A stretch of DNA of 64,000 nucleotides from Sphingomicrobium sediminis (lineage in GTDB: Bacteria; Pseudomonadota; Alphaproteobacteria; Sphingomonadales; Sphingomonadaceae): assembly GCF_023805295.1 (NCBI RefSeq), contig NZ_JAMSHT010000001.1, positions 1,178,001 to 1,242,000 on the forward strand, in the 5' to 3' direction. The notes beneath the pieces were generated by a model. It searched no databases. It saw nothing but the letters and a program-made list of their open reading frames with translations, and was not told the DNA's origin. Below are positions 24,500 through 32,412 of this stretch, piece by piece. Position numbers and translations under genes: made by a program. Each line of letters opens with the position of its first letter. Position 1 is the first letter of the stretch.

Positions 24500-25708
24500 A
24501 TGAGTAAGAGTGAATCCGTGGGGCGTTATGACGGGGCAATGGAGCGCGAACTGATCCGCGCCCTGATCGACCGTGCCCAGCACAGCGTCCTCGCCAACAT
24601 TTTCGGGCTGCTGATCCTGATCGGGATGGCCTTCATGGTGCCGTTTCGCGAAGCACTCGTGGTCGGGATCCTGCTGCGCATGACTGCCGTTTGCTACACC
24701 GGATACAATACTGGCCGCATCCGCATGGCTATCACCTCTGGAAAGCCGGTCACTCCGGAGGTCAATCGCTTCGCATGGGGCATGGCTTGGGCCGGGCTCA
24801 CCTGGGGTGCGCTCCTCTTCGTCATTCCGTTGCAGGAAATGACCTCCCTCTCGGCGATGCTGATCGTGTCGGTCGTGGTGAGTGGCGTCCTCCTCGTTGC
24901 CGCGACCGCGTCGGCAGTGCCGCAGGTCATGTGGTCCTATTTCGCCACCTTCATCGTCATGCTGGTTGCCTGGCTCTTCTACATCACGCCCACCTACGGC
25001 ATGGCGCCGGTTTTTGCCGTGCTCGGCCTCGGCGCAGCGGGGATCAGTGCCGCAAGCTCGCTGACGCGCGAATCCAACGGCGCGGCCAAGCTGATCTTCG
25101 AGAACCGACAACTCGCCGAAAAGCTTACGAGCCTGAATGCCGAGTTGGAGGCTATCGCCGAAGAAAAGTCGCACCTTGCAAGCCACGACCCGCTGACGGG
25201 GCTAGCCAATCGCCGCTCGTTCGAGCTGTTCGCGGAAAACATCACTGAAGCCGGCGACCGCTCACAATGGTCGGTTCTGCTCATTGACCTCGACCATTTC
25301 AAGGAGGTCAATGATGCCGCCGGGCATGCTGGTGGCGACGCCGTGCTGATCGCAGCCGGCAGCCTCCTAAAATCGGTGGCGAATGCCCTGCCCGATCAAG
25401 GATTCGCTGCCCGGATCGGCGGCGAAGAGTTCGTCTTGATGGTACGGGGCCTGCGTGACAGTGCGGTGCGCGACATTGCCGTCTCGGTGAACGCAAGACT
25501 GCGCGTCGTCCCGGCGCCCGACGGTTATGATGGCACGATTTCAGGCTCGATCGGCACCAGTCGCTGGGCCGATGACGAGCCGATCGACCGCTGTCTCCAG
25601 CGCGCCGACCGCCTGCTCTATGATGCCAAGGAACAGGGACGGAACCGCATCGTCGCTTCGCAAAACGACATTCCGGACCTGCCCTACGACCCGCCACTGG
25701 CCAGCTGA
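24500..25708 (+). CDS. Membrane diguanylate cyclase 1
   Basis: The 402-residue protein has about six N-terminal membrane helices (residues 35-195), a short coiled coil, and a GGDEF domain (from about residue 230: HDPLTGLANRRSF, LLIDLDHFKEVND, and the active site RIGGEEF). It makes cyclic-di-GMP from GTP. The upstream inhibitory RxxD site is not evident (ALPD). The sensing domain is MASE-like but not assignable. It is followed 88 bases later by a paralogue with the same architecture. Confidence 0.9.
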   Translation: MSKSESVGRYDGAMERELIRALIDRAQHSVLANIFGLLILIGMAFMVPFREALVVGILLRMTAVCYTGYNTGRIRMAITSGKPVTPEVNRFAWGMAWAGLTWGALLFVIPLQEMTSLSAMLIVSVVVSGVLLVAATASAVPQVMWSYFATFIVMLVAWLFYITPTYGMAPVFAVLGLGAAGISAASSLTRESNGAAKLIFENRQLAEKLTSLNAELEAIAEEKSHLASHDPLTGLANRRSFELFAENITEAGDRSQWSVLLIDLDHFKEVNDAAGHAGGDAVLIAAGSLLKSVANALPDQGFAARIGGEEFVLMVRGLRDSAVRDIAVSVNARLRVVPAPDGYDGTISGSIGTSRWADDEPIDRCLQRADRLLYDAKEQGRNRIVASQNDIPDLPYDPPLAS

Positions 25709-25796
25709 GTCTGCCTGCATTCCCTAGGAAAGGTTAGCGCGCCGATAGGCATAACCGTTTGCCAACCGCTTACCGCGTCGCTTTAATCCGGCTTGA

Positions 25797-27044
25797 ATGG
25801 ACCGGATCGACAATCAGGGCAGCCACGGCGAATTGAGCCGCGTGCGCATTGCCAGCATGCTGGGCCGGATCCGGCACGCCACGCCCGCCAATGTCATGGC
25901 ATTGTCGATCGTCGCCTATCTCTGCTTCGTTCTGCCCTATGGCGAGCAACTAGCGATCGTGGTGGGCTTACGCGTTACCGCCCTCCTCGCTTCAGCTGTA
26001 GCCGCCAAATATGTGCTCGCAGCCTTGGATCGTGGTGACGACCTTCTCTGGCCGATCCGCTTCCTGAGCCTGTCCCTGTTCTGGGCCGGAGTAACCTGGG
26101 GGCTTCTGCTTGCCGCGATCCCCATTCAGGATGTCGAGAGCCTGGGCTCGGCTTTCCTCATGCTCACGGTCGTCACCGGCCTGACCCTCATCGTCAGTGC
26201 GATTAACCCGGTGTCGCACATATTGTGGTCCTTCATGTTCGGATTCACGCTCAGCCTCGGTCATTTTCTTTACCGCATCGGCGAGATGTATGGCGTCGCG
26301 CCCGCGCTGTCGGCGCTGTCGTTACTACTGGCCATCCTGATCTGCGCCGTCGGGTTGATGCGCGAAAGCCGCGAGACCGGCGAAATCGTGCTGGAGAACC
26401 GGCGGCTCGCGGAAGAGCTGGGCACCCTCAACCTGCAGCTCGAGGAAACCGCGCGCGAAAATGACCGTCTCGCCCACCACGATTTGTTGTCGGGAATTGG
26501 CAACCGCCGCTCGTTCGAGGAATTCGCGCAGACGATCGAGGAGCAGGAAAACCGCGATCGTTGGAACCTGCTTCTGATCGATCTTGATCACTTCAAGCGA
26601 GTAAACGACCAGGCCGGGCATGCCGCAGGCGACGAGGTGCTGCGCAGCACCGGAAGCCTCCTCAAGGAAGTTGCCGTGGCCCTTCCGGGCGAAGCCTATG
26701 CCGCGCGGCTCGGCGGCGAGGAATTCGGACTGCTGGTCGAAGGCTTGCGCGACCGCGCCGTTGCCGACCTGAATGCCGCCATCCTCCAGCGCTTTCGCTT
26801 GATTGCCGCGCCCGAAGGCTATTTCGGCCAGATTTCCGCTTCGATCGGCGCTGCACGCTGGGGAGCGAAGGAAAAGCTCGACGCCGTTCTGCGCCGGGCA
26901 GATCAGGCGCTATATCGGGCCAAGGAAGAAGGGCGCGACAGGGCCGTTACAGCCGCCGCCGCGCCCCGCAATGCCGATCAGTCTTCGGGCGTCGAGACGA
27001 TGTCAGGCGACTCCGCGAACGGCGTGATGCCGAATTCCGGATAG
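25797..27044 (+). CDS. Membrane diguanylate cyclase 2 (paralogue)
   Basis: The 415-residue protein mirrors its upstream neighbour: six membrane helices, the linker LENRRLAEELGTLN, then a GGDEF domain with GIGNRRSFEEFA, LLIDLDHFKRVND and RLGGEEF. Matching segments (ENRxLAEKL/ENRRLAEEL, FxxGGEEF) show tandem duplication followed by divergence. The C-terminal 22 codons overlap the end of the convergent amidohydrolase gene by 67 bases. No RxxD inhibitory site is visible. It probably synthesises cyclic-di-GMP in response to a different membrane signal. Confidence 0.9.
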   Translation: MDRIDNQGSHGELSRVRIASMLGRIRHATPANVMALSIVAYLCFVLPYGEQLAIVVGLRVTALLASAVAAKYVLAALDRGDDLLWPIRFLSLSLFWAGVTWGLLLAAIPIQDVESLGSAFLMLTVVTGLTLIVSAINPVSHILWSFMFGFTLSLGHFLYRIGEMYGVAPALSALSLLLAILICAVGLMRESRETGEIVLENRRLAEELGTLNLQLEETARENDRLAHHDLLSGIGNRRSFEEFAQTIEEQENRDRWNLLLIDLDHFKRVNDQAGHAAGDEVLRSTGSLLKEVAVALPGEAYAARLGGEEFGLLVEGLRDRAVADLNAAILQRFRLIAAPEGYFGQISASIGAARWGAKEKLDAVLRRADQALYRAKEEGRDRAVTAAAAPRNADQSSGVETMSGDSANGVMPNSG

Positions 27045-28990
27045 ACTTCCGCCGGGAAATAGATCTGCCCGCCCTTGGCGACGAGGCCGATCTTCTTGAG
27101 GTCCTTGAGGTCCTTGGTGGGATCGCCCATCACCAGGAAGAAATCGGCCAGCTTGCCACGCTCGATCGATCCGAGATCCTCTTCTTGTCCGAGGTAGCGG
27201 GCCATGTCGATCGTGGCGCGGCTCAGCACTTCCTCGCGGCTCATGCCGAGTTCCTCGAACAATTGCAGCTCGCGGTGATAGTTAAAGCCGCCGCCCATGT
27301 CCGTGCCGGGCACCAGCATGATGCCGCGCTCGTGCATCCTGGTCAGCACATCCTTGATGAAATTGTAGGCGGCGACATATTCGGCGCGCTCTTCGGGGCC
27401 GGACGTGCCGAACAATTCCTGTTTCATGCCGCGTTGGCTGCTCGCCGGCATGTTGGGATAGACGTCGACGAAGCCCGGGCCGACCTTGCCGTTCTCGGCG
27501 GTGAGGCCAAGCTCGTGGATCACCAGGGTCGGATCGTGCGCGACATTGTTGGCGACCATCGCATCGAGCGTCGCCGTCACTTCGGGGCCGTCCACATCGA
27601 GGTCGGGGAAGCGCTTCATCGCGGTGAAGCGGAAAAGCGTGCGCGTATCCTCATCCTTCTGGATGACCCAGCCGAGCATCGCCTGGTTGGCGTGCGTCAC
27701 TTCGTCATAGCCCGCTGCAATCATCTCGTCGGCGGTCGCGAAGGCCGGAACGTGGCCATGCACCTTGAGGCCGAGGCGCTTGGCCTCGGGAATGATGACC
27801 TCGTTCCATTCGGGACGCATCGAATTGTAGAGCTTTACGCCCCAGAAGCCGCGCGCCGCATAGAAACGCACAGCATCCATCGCTTCCTCGAGCGTGCCGA
27901 CGACAATGCCGCCATTGGCTGAAAAGTCGCTCTGCCCCTCGATAAAGCCCGAGCGGGTGATACGCGGGCCGGCAATCTCGCCCTTCTCGATGCGATCGAT
28001 GAGGGTGGCCAGCACGTCGTTGCGGTTGCCGACATCGCGGATCGAGGTAACGCCCGCGAGGATGTTGGTGAGGGCGCTTTCTTGGCCGACATGGCCGTGC
28101 ATCTCGAACATGCCGGGCATCAGCACGCCGCCGGCCCCGTCGATGATGGTCTCGCCTTCGGTCGGGGTCGCGCCGGCGCTCTCGATGAGGCCGATACGAT
28201 CGCCGTTCATGACGACGTCAACCGGGTCGCTGAGGCGACCCGCGACGCTGTCGAACACCCGGACATTCTGGATCCGCACTGGCCCATCGAAGGTCCGCGC
28301 ATATTCTTCCTGGAGACCGGACAAGCGCTCTGCCGACAGGGCAGCGGCCCGTTCGCGCAGGCGTTCTTCAGCGCCTTCATAGCCCTTGAGAACGCTGGCC
28401 CCGCCGGGCGAGGCGCTGGCGAAAAATTCGCCGTCCGCGTCGAGCGTGATGTAGCTCGGCGCCATCGACAGGCCGGACAGCGCATAAGTGATCGTCTCGA
28501 CCGGGCCATCGGCGCCGTCATAGGTGTAGCGCTCGATCTCGGTCAGGCGCGCAGTGCCGCCGGGCAGCACATCCATCGCCATATCCTCATCATCGAACAG
28601 GAGTTCGGCGAGCAGGGCTGCACTGGTCCCGTTCTGCGCGATGTAGAAGAGCGGCGTGTCGCTCGATCCGCCACCGGCCGCATCCATCCAGACGGCGCGG
28701 CCATCCTCGATGCGGTAAAATTCATCGATCGGGCTGCCGAAGGTGGTCGTGCCCGTCACCGTCCAATTCACCGGAATCCCGTCCTCGCCGAGCAGGATCG
28801 TCTCGCTGCTGGTAGGGCCGCGGCCATTATTCTTGATGTCGGTCTCGATGGTGACGGTGTCGCCATCTTCGTTGACCTTCACATAGCCGATGTCCGTCTG
28901 GTTGGTGAGGACGCGATATTCGCGTTCCTGCGCATTCGCCGCCGCCGGCATGATCATCATGCTCGCGGCAAGAAGCATCCATTTCTTCAT
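26978..28990 (-). CDS. Exported amidohydrolase with N-terminal extension
   Basis: The 670-residue protein has a signal peptide (LLAASMMIMPAAANAQ), an N-terminal beta-rich domain of about 225 residues that I do not recognise, then an amidohydrolase barrel. Metal ligands are all present: HGH in PGMFEMHGHVGQ, carboxylated-Lys candidate in GVKLYNS, His in KVHGHVPAF, His in VTHANQ and the catalytic Asp in PGTDMGG. Such periplasmic enzymes hydrolyse amide or ester substrates, often dipeptides or imidazolone-like rings. The substrate is unknown. The 3' end overlaps the diguanylate cyclase on the other strand. Confidence 0.85.
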   Translation of the reverse strand: MKKWMLLAASMMIMPAAANAQEREYRVLTNQTDIGYVKVNEDGDTVTIETDIKNNGRGPTSSETILLGEDGIPVNWTVTGTTTFGSPIDEFYRIEDGRAVWMDAAGGGSSDTPLFYIAQNGTSAALLAELLFDDEDMAMDVLPGGTARLTEIERYTYDGADGPVETITYALSGLSMAPSYITLDADGEFFASASPGGASVLKGYEGAEERLRERAAALSAERLSGLQEEYARTFDGPVRIQNVRVFDSVAGRLSDPVDVVMNGDRIGLIESAGATPTEGETIIDGAGGVLMPGMFEMHGHVGQESALTNILAGVTSIRDVGNRNDVLATLIDRIEKGEIAGPRITRSGFIEGQSDFSANGGIVVGTLEEAMDAVRFYAARGFWGVKLYNSMRPEWNEVIIPEAKRLGLKVHGHVPAFATADEMIAAGYDEVTHANQAMLGWVIQKDEDTRTLFRFTAMKRFPDLDVDGPEVTATLDAMVANNVAHDPTLVIHELGLTAENGKVGPGFVDVYPNMPASSQRGMKQELFGTSGPEERAEYVAAYNFIKDVLTRMHERGIMLVPGTDMGGGFNYHRELQLFEELGMSREEVLSRATIDMARYLGQEEDLGSIERGKLADFFLVMGDPTKDLKDLKKIGLVAKGGQIYFPAEVYPEFGITPFAESPDIVSTPED

Positions 28991-29045
28991 GAGTTTTGGC
29001 CCCCTGATTATTGATCGGGGCGAACCATGCGCGTCGTGCAGGCTG

Positions 29046-29894
29046 CTAGCAAGCCTCGCTTCGACGAGCGGCGGCGCCGTCTGCGCATCGGACCGCCTCG
29101 TTGAGCTCCGCACCGAGCAACAACGCCATGGTCGAGAGGTAGAGCCAGAAAAGCAGGATCACGACCGCGCCCAATGCCCCATAGGTCGCATTGTAGCTCC
29201 CGAAGCTGGAGACATAGGCGGCAAAGCCGAAGGTGACGGCCAAAAGGAGGATCGTCGCCACGACCGCACCGGGCAGCACATCCTTCAAGGAGCAGACATC
29301 GCGGTTGGGCGCATAGCGATAGATGAAGGCGTGCGCGAAGATCGCGGCAACCGCGAACAGGATCCACAAGGCGGTCCTGACGACTGGAAGCAAATCCTCG
29401 GGAAAGCCGGGAATGAGCTTGGGGATCGACGATGTCGCGCCGATTGCAACCAACCCGATGGCGATGACGAGGATCAGCGACAGGGTGATGGACAGGGCCA
29501 TGCCTGTTTGTCCGATAAACCCACGCGGCTGGTCCACATGTTCGGCAATATTGAGCGCGATGATGACCGACTTTGCGCCCCTCAATGCGCCGAAGATGGC
29601 CGTGCCGATAGCAACCACGAGCCCCAGCGCATTTCCCCTAGGGTCACTGCCCGCGACATCCTGCATTTGCTCGATGACCAATTCGGTGGCTGCGCGGGGC
29701 AGCACGCCCGCCACCGTTTCGGCCTGCCGCACCGCGTCCTCGGGATCGGCGAACAGGCCGTAGGTAAGGACGACTGCAGCAAGCAGCGGCACGAAGGCGA
29801 GAAATGCGTAGAAGGCAACGCCGGCGGCGAGGAGGCTGATATTATCGGCGCTACCTCGCGCCCAGGCATCTTTGGCAAGTTCGAAAACGGACAT
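29046..29894 (-). CDS. YihY/BrkB family inner-membrane protein
   Basis: The 282-residue protein has six membrane helices and the family pattern SLLAAGVAFYAFLAFVPLLAA, YRYAPNR and the GSYNATYGALGAVVILLFWLYLS segment near the C-terminus. YihY proteins are of uncertain function; early claims of RNase activity were withdrawn. It is 36 bases downstream of the CPBP gene on the same strand and may be the last gene of that operon. Confidence 0.9.
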   Translation of the reverse strand: MSVFELAKDAWARGSADNISLLAAGVAFYAFLAFVPLLAAVVLTYGLFADPEDAVRQAETVAGVLPRAATELVIEQMQDVAGSDPRGNALGLVVAIGTAIFGALRGAKSVIIALNIAEHVDQPRGFIGQTGMALSITLSLILVIAIGLVAIGATSSIPKLIPGFPEDLLPVVRTALWILFAVAAIFAHAFIYRYAPNRDVCSLKDVLPGAVVATILLLAVTFGFAAYVSSFGSYNATYGALGAVVILLFWLYLSTMALLLGAELNEAVRCADGAAARRSEAC

Positions 29895-29930
29895 GGGTGC
29901 TTGAACGCCCCGACGCCGCCAAAAGATGCC

Positions 29931-30554
29931 TCAGCCGATTGCCATCATCGTATAGGCGACAAAGTTGCCGAGACCGTGCATCAGCCAACCGGGCCAGATC
30001 GTGCCGCCGCCAAACTTCTCGTTGGCATAGCCCATCGCCCAGCCCGCACCGCCCGGCACGAAGAACATGACGAACAGGCTGGCGAAGGTCGGATCGGGCG
30101 CGCCGGGGACGACGAAGATTAGCAAATGGATCGCGCCGAAGATGGCGGCCTGCAGTAAGTTGCCACGGGCAAAGCCGAGCCAGTTGATGAGGCGCTTGCC
30201 GATCAGGCCGCGAAAGAAAAGCTCTTCCGTGAAACCGGTTTTCACGAAGGCGACCAGCAGGATGGTGGCGAAGGCGACAGGTGTCAGGCCGGTCTCCGCA
30301 AAGCGCCCGCCGACCGTACCCTCCGCCTGCACTAGGCCCGACAGGCCGGGCAGCAGCATCGCCAGCGCAGAGGCACCGGCGACAATGGCGAAGGTGATGA
30401 GCGTCGGCTTGATCCAACCACTGGCCGGGCTGCCGAGGCCGATCCATTGGACGTATCCGGCCTTCTTGCGGGCGAAGATGACCCAGGCAAGCGCCGACAC
30501 CCCGAATACGAATGCGGACTGTAGCGCGGTGTTGAGAACTTCCTGCCCGAACAT
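29931..30554 (-). CDS. CPBP family intramembrane protease
   Basis: The 207-residue protein is a CPBP (CAAX-protease/bacteriocin-processing) family membrane protein with all three motifs: EELFFRG, FGAIHLLIF and HGLGNF. These glutamate intramembrane proteases cut membrane-embedded substrates and some act in bacteriocin self-immunity. The start codon overlaps the stop of the 25-residue membrane peptide (TGATG), and both follow the XRE regulator. A plausible model, not proven, is that the peptide is a substrate or regulator of the protease. Confidence 0.9.
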   Translation of the reverse strand: MFGQEVLNTALQSAFVFGVSALAWVIFARKKAGYVQWIGLGSPASGWIKPTLITFAIVAGASALAMLLPGLSGLVQAEGTVGGRFAETGLTPVAFATILLVAFVKTGFTEELFFRGLIGKRLINWLGFARGNLLQAAIFGAIHLLIFVVPGAPDPTFASLFVMFFVPGGAGWAMGYANEKFGGGTIWPGWLMHGLGNFVAYTMMAIG

Positions 30555-30631
30555 CAGGCCGCCTTGCGGATTACCATCGTGATGACGGCGCCGACAGCGA
30601 GAAGCGAAAGGAAGAGAAGTGCGAACGTCAT
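30554..30631 (-). CDS. 25-residue single-helix membrane microprotein
   Basis: A 25-codon gene encodes Met-Thr then a run of 18 hydrophobic residues (FALLFLSLLAVGAVITMV) and a basic tail Ile-Arg-Lys-Ala-Ala. It has an excellent AAGGAG site seven bases upstream of ATG. It starts two bases after the XRE stop and ends at an overlapping TGATG with the CPBP gene, so it lies in a fully coupled operon. The Phe/Leu-rich helix with positive tail fits a type II or reverse-oriented inner-membrane peptide. No family known to me. Possibly a ligand or substrate of the CPBP protease. Confidence 0.7.
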   Translation of the reverse strand: MTFALLFLSLLAVGAVITMVIRKAA

Positions 30632-30633
30632 GA

Positions 30634-30846
30634 TCAGTCTCCTTGGGGATCGTAGGAAATGAGGTCGCCGGGCTGGCAATCCAGCTCGCGGCAAATGGCC
30701 TCGAGGGTTGAGAAGCGGACCGCGCGCGCGCGGCCCGTCTTCAGTTTGGAAATGTTGGCGAGGGTGATGTCCACGCGCGTGGCAAGCTCGGTCAGGGTCA
30801 TGCCCTTTTCCTCGAGCAGCCGATCGAGATGGATGCGCACCGGCAT
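30634..30846 (-). CDS. XRE-family transcriptional regulator
   Basis: The 70-residue protein is a single helix-turn-helix of the Cro/CI type: LLEEKGMTLTELATRVDITLANISKLKTGRA (helices 2-3), then a helix ending in CQPGDLI. It is a minimal regulator resembling those paired with DUF2975 membrane proteins in many bacteria. It is coupled by TGATG to the DUF2975 gene and is followed two bases later by the 25-residue peptide. The nearest binding sites are the palindromes ahead of the operon. Confidence 0.93.
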   Translation of the reverse strand: MPVRIHLDRLLEEKGMTLTELATRVDITLANISKLKTGRARAVRFSTLEAICRELDCQPGDLISYDPQGD

Positions 30847-31367
30847 CAGACGGTGTCGTCCAGATCGGCCCGCATCTCGGCGCCGTAGCGGAACACCCGC
30901 GCCAGCACGAACAGGACGAGCGCGAGGAACACCACGCCGAAATCGAAACGCGCATCGAGTTCGATATTCTCGACCACGCCCTTCAACCAGACTGCCAGGC
31001 CGACGATGACGACCATCATCGGAATGACGCTGGCCGCATACCAGCCCATCTTTTCGAGCCGATCGGCATTGGCCGGTGCGAAGGGGTCGCCCGCGCCGAC
31101 CGTGTCGATGATGTCGCGCAGCAGCCCGAGCCCCTTGAACAAGAGGACGAGGATGGCGACCGCGAGAAGCAGCATGAAGCTAAGCGTGAACGCATGGGTC
31201 ATGGTCATGCCCTGCCCGACATCCTTGAGGCCCTCGGGCCCGAGTGCGGGAATGACGAGCGCGATGCCGCCGAGCAGGACCATGCCGATAATGGCGAGGA
31301 CGCGCACGATGCCGATCAGCAGCCGTGTCGTGTCGAGAAGCCCGTCCTTGGGGCGGGGATTGGTCAT
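30846..31367 (-). CDS. DUF2975 membrane protein
   Basis: The 173-residue protein has four hydrophobic helices with the DUF2975 look: a long first helix pair, a loop GDPFAPANADRLEKMGWYAA (the conserved PF-x-x-x-N-x-x-R-L-x-x-x-G segment), and a charged C-terminus. It is the first gene of the operon, directly below the operator array. DUF2975 proteins are usually co-encoded with an XRE regulator. Their role is unknown; they may sequester or signal to the regulator at the membrane. Confidence 0.9.
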   Translation of the reverse strand: MTNPRPKDGLLDTTRLLIGIVRVLAIIGMVLLGGIALVIPALGPEGLKDVGQGMTMTHAFTLSFMLLLAVAILVLLFKGLGLLRDIIDTVGAGDPFAPANADRLEKMGWYAASVIPMMVVIVGLAVWLKGVVENIELDARFDFGVVFLALVLFVLARVFRYGAEMRADLDDTV

Positions 31368-31391
31368 AAAAGTCTCCGTGATGAATCCGTC

Positions 31392-31453
31392 TTATCGTTT
31401 TTCGATAATGCATCATTCTCTTATCGTCAATCGATAATATCGAAAAACGATAA
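31392..31453 (-). promoter_or_regulatory. Operator array: three TTATCG-N5-CGATAA dyads
   Basis: Three 17-base inverted repeats occur in 62 bases: 31392-31408 (TTATCG-TTTTT-CGATAA), 31421-31437 (TTATCG-TCAAT-CGATAA) and 31437-31453 (ATATCG-AAAAA-CGATAA, one arm base changed). They lie 25 to 86 bases upstream of the DUF2975 start. The likely ligand is the XRE protein encoded in the same operon. The region is AT-rich in a GC-rich genome. The same array could also influence the divergent L,D-transpeptidase gene. Confidence 0.8.
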
Positions 31454-31493
31454 TGATTTGAGACGACTCCCCTATTGTTGCGGTCATGTAACG

Positions 31494-31511
31494 CTGGGAA
31501 CCCGTTCCCAG
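31494..31511. promoter_or_regulatory. 18-bp palindrome upstream of the L,D-transpeptidase gene
   Basis: CTGGGAAC-CC-GTTCCCAG is a perfect dyad 48 bases before the L,D-transpeptidase ATG. It may be an operator or a short hairpin in the leader. The regulator is unknown. Confidence 0.5.
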
Positions 31512-31558
31512 TCCGCGCATTGGTTGCGCAAAAGAAAACAAGAAAAAGGGTTAGTATT

Positions 31559-32086
31559 ATGAGTAGGTTAGCCACCTTCCTGGGGGCTGTGGGCGCGCTC
31601 GTCCTGATGACGCAGGACCCCGCCTTGGCAGCGCCCGCTGACGACAATATCGCATCCGAGCGTTTTCACGCCGATCTCTACGAAGAAGCCGGCACCACGG
31701 TCCTCTATCCGGGCGAATATCACTGGTTCCGCAATGACAGCGGTGCCGATGTGCACCTCGTCGTCGATCTCTCCGACCAGGTGATGTACGTCTATCAAGA
31801 CCGCCAGCTACTCGCCGCCACGACCGTGTCGACGGGCAAGGACGGGCACGAGACCCCGCTCGGCAAGTTCGAGATCCTCGAAAAGAATGAAGAGCATTAT
31901 TCGAACCTCTACGATGACGCGCCCATGCCGTACATGCAGCGCCTCACCTGGGACGGGATCGCGCTCCATGCCGGCAGCCTGCCAGGCTATCCGGCGAGCC
32001 ATGGCTGCATCCGTCTGCCGATGAGCTTTGCCGAACAGCTGTTCGAGCTCACCGACTTCGAGACCGAGGTCTACGTCGTCGCCTAG
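31559..32086 (+). CDS. Exported L,D-transpeptidase (YkuD domain)
   Basis: The 175-residue protein has a signal peptide (LATFLGAVGALVLM then DPALAAPA) and a YkuD domain: VDLSDQVMYVYQDRQLLAAT, GKDGHETPLGKFEI, and the catalytic HAGSLPGYPASHGCIRLP with the nucleophile Cys. Such enzymes make 3-3 cross-links or attach lipoproteins to peptidoglycan. It shares its TAG stop with the convergent dioxygenase gene in a CTAG palindrome. I used MSRLATF as the start because of GAAAAAGGG upstream. Confidence 0.92.
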   Translation: MSRLATFLGAVGALVLMTQDPALAAPADDNIASERFHADLYEEAGTTVLYPGEYHWFRNDSGADVHLVVDLSDQVMYVYQDRQLLAATTVSTGKDGHETPLGKFEILEKNEEHYSNLYDDAPMPYMQRLTWDGIALHAGSLPGYPASHGCIRLPMSFAEQLFELTDFETEVYVVA

Positions 32087-32412
32087 TCGAAGATGCTGAG
32101 GTCGAGCGTCTCGCTCGGTCCGAACCACATGACATTGTGCGTATGATCACGCCGGTCATCTCCCGTCGATGCATGAGCAAAGACGGTGAGGCCGGCGCGA
32201 TTGACGCTCAGCCAGCTCGCCACCTCGCCGAAGCGTTCGGTCGGCACCGTCAGCTGGACCGAGCCGCGCGGATGGGGGCCGACGGGGCGCGTATGAAAAT
32301 GGCCGACGGGCACGTCGAACTTCTCGGCAATTTGCCCCGCAAGTGCGCGCGCTTCATCCACCTTCGCAGCGTCGAAATAGAGGTGGACGTGAAAGTCCCT
32401 GATGTTGCTCAT
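32083..32412 (-). CDS. DOPA 4,5-dioxygenase family protein
   Basis: The 109-residue protein matches the DOPA 4,5-dioxygenase family: FHVHLYFDAAKVDEAR with metal-binding His residues, GHFHTRPVGPHPRGSVQLTV, and the C-terminal HTHNVMWFG. The fungal/plant members extradiol-cleave DOPA; bacterial members have unassigned substrates. Its TAG stop overlaps that of the L,D-transpeptidase gene. No aromatic-catabolism genes are adjacent, so the assignment is by family only. Confidence 0.85.
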   Translation of the reverse strand: MSNIRDFHVHLYFDAAKVDEARALAGQIAEKFDVPVGHFHTRPVGPHPRGSVQLTVPTERFGEVASWLSVNRAGLTVFAHASTGDDRRDHTHNVMWFGPSETLDLSIFD

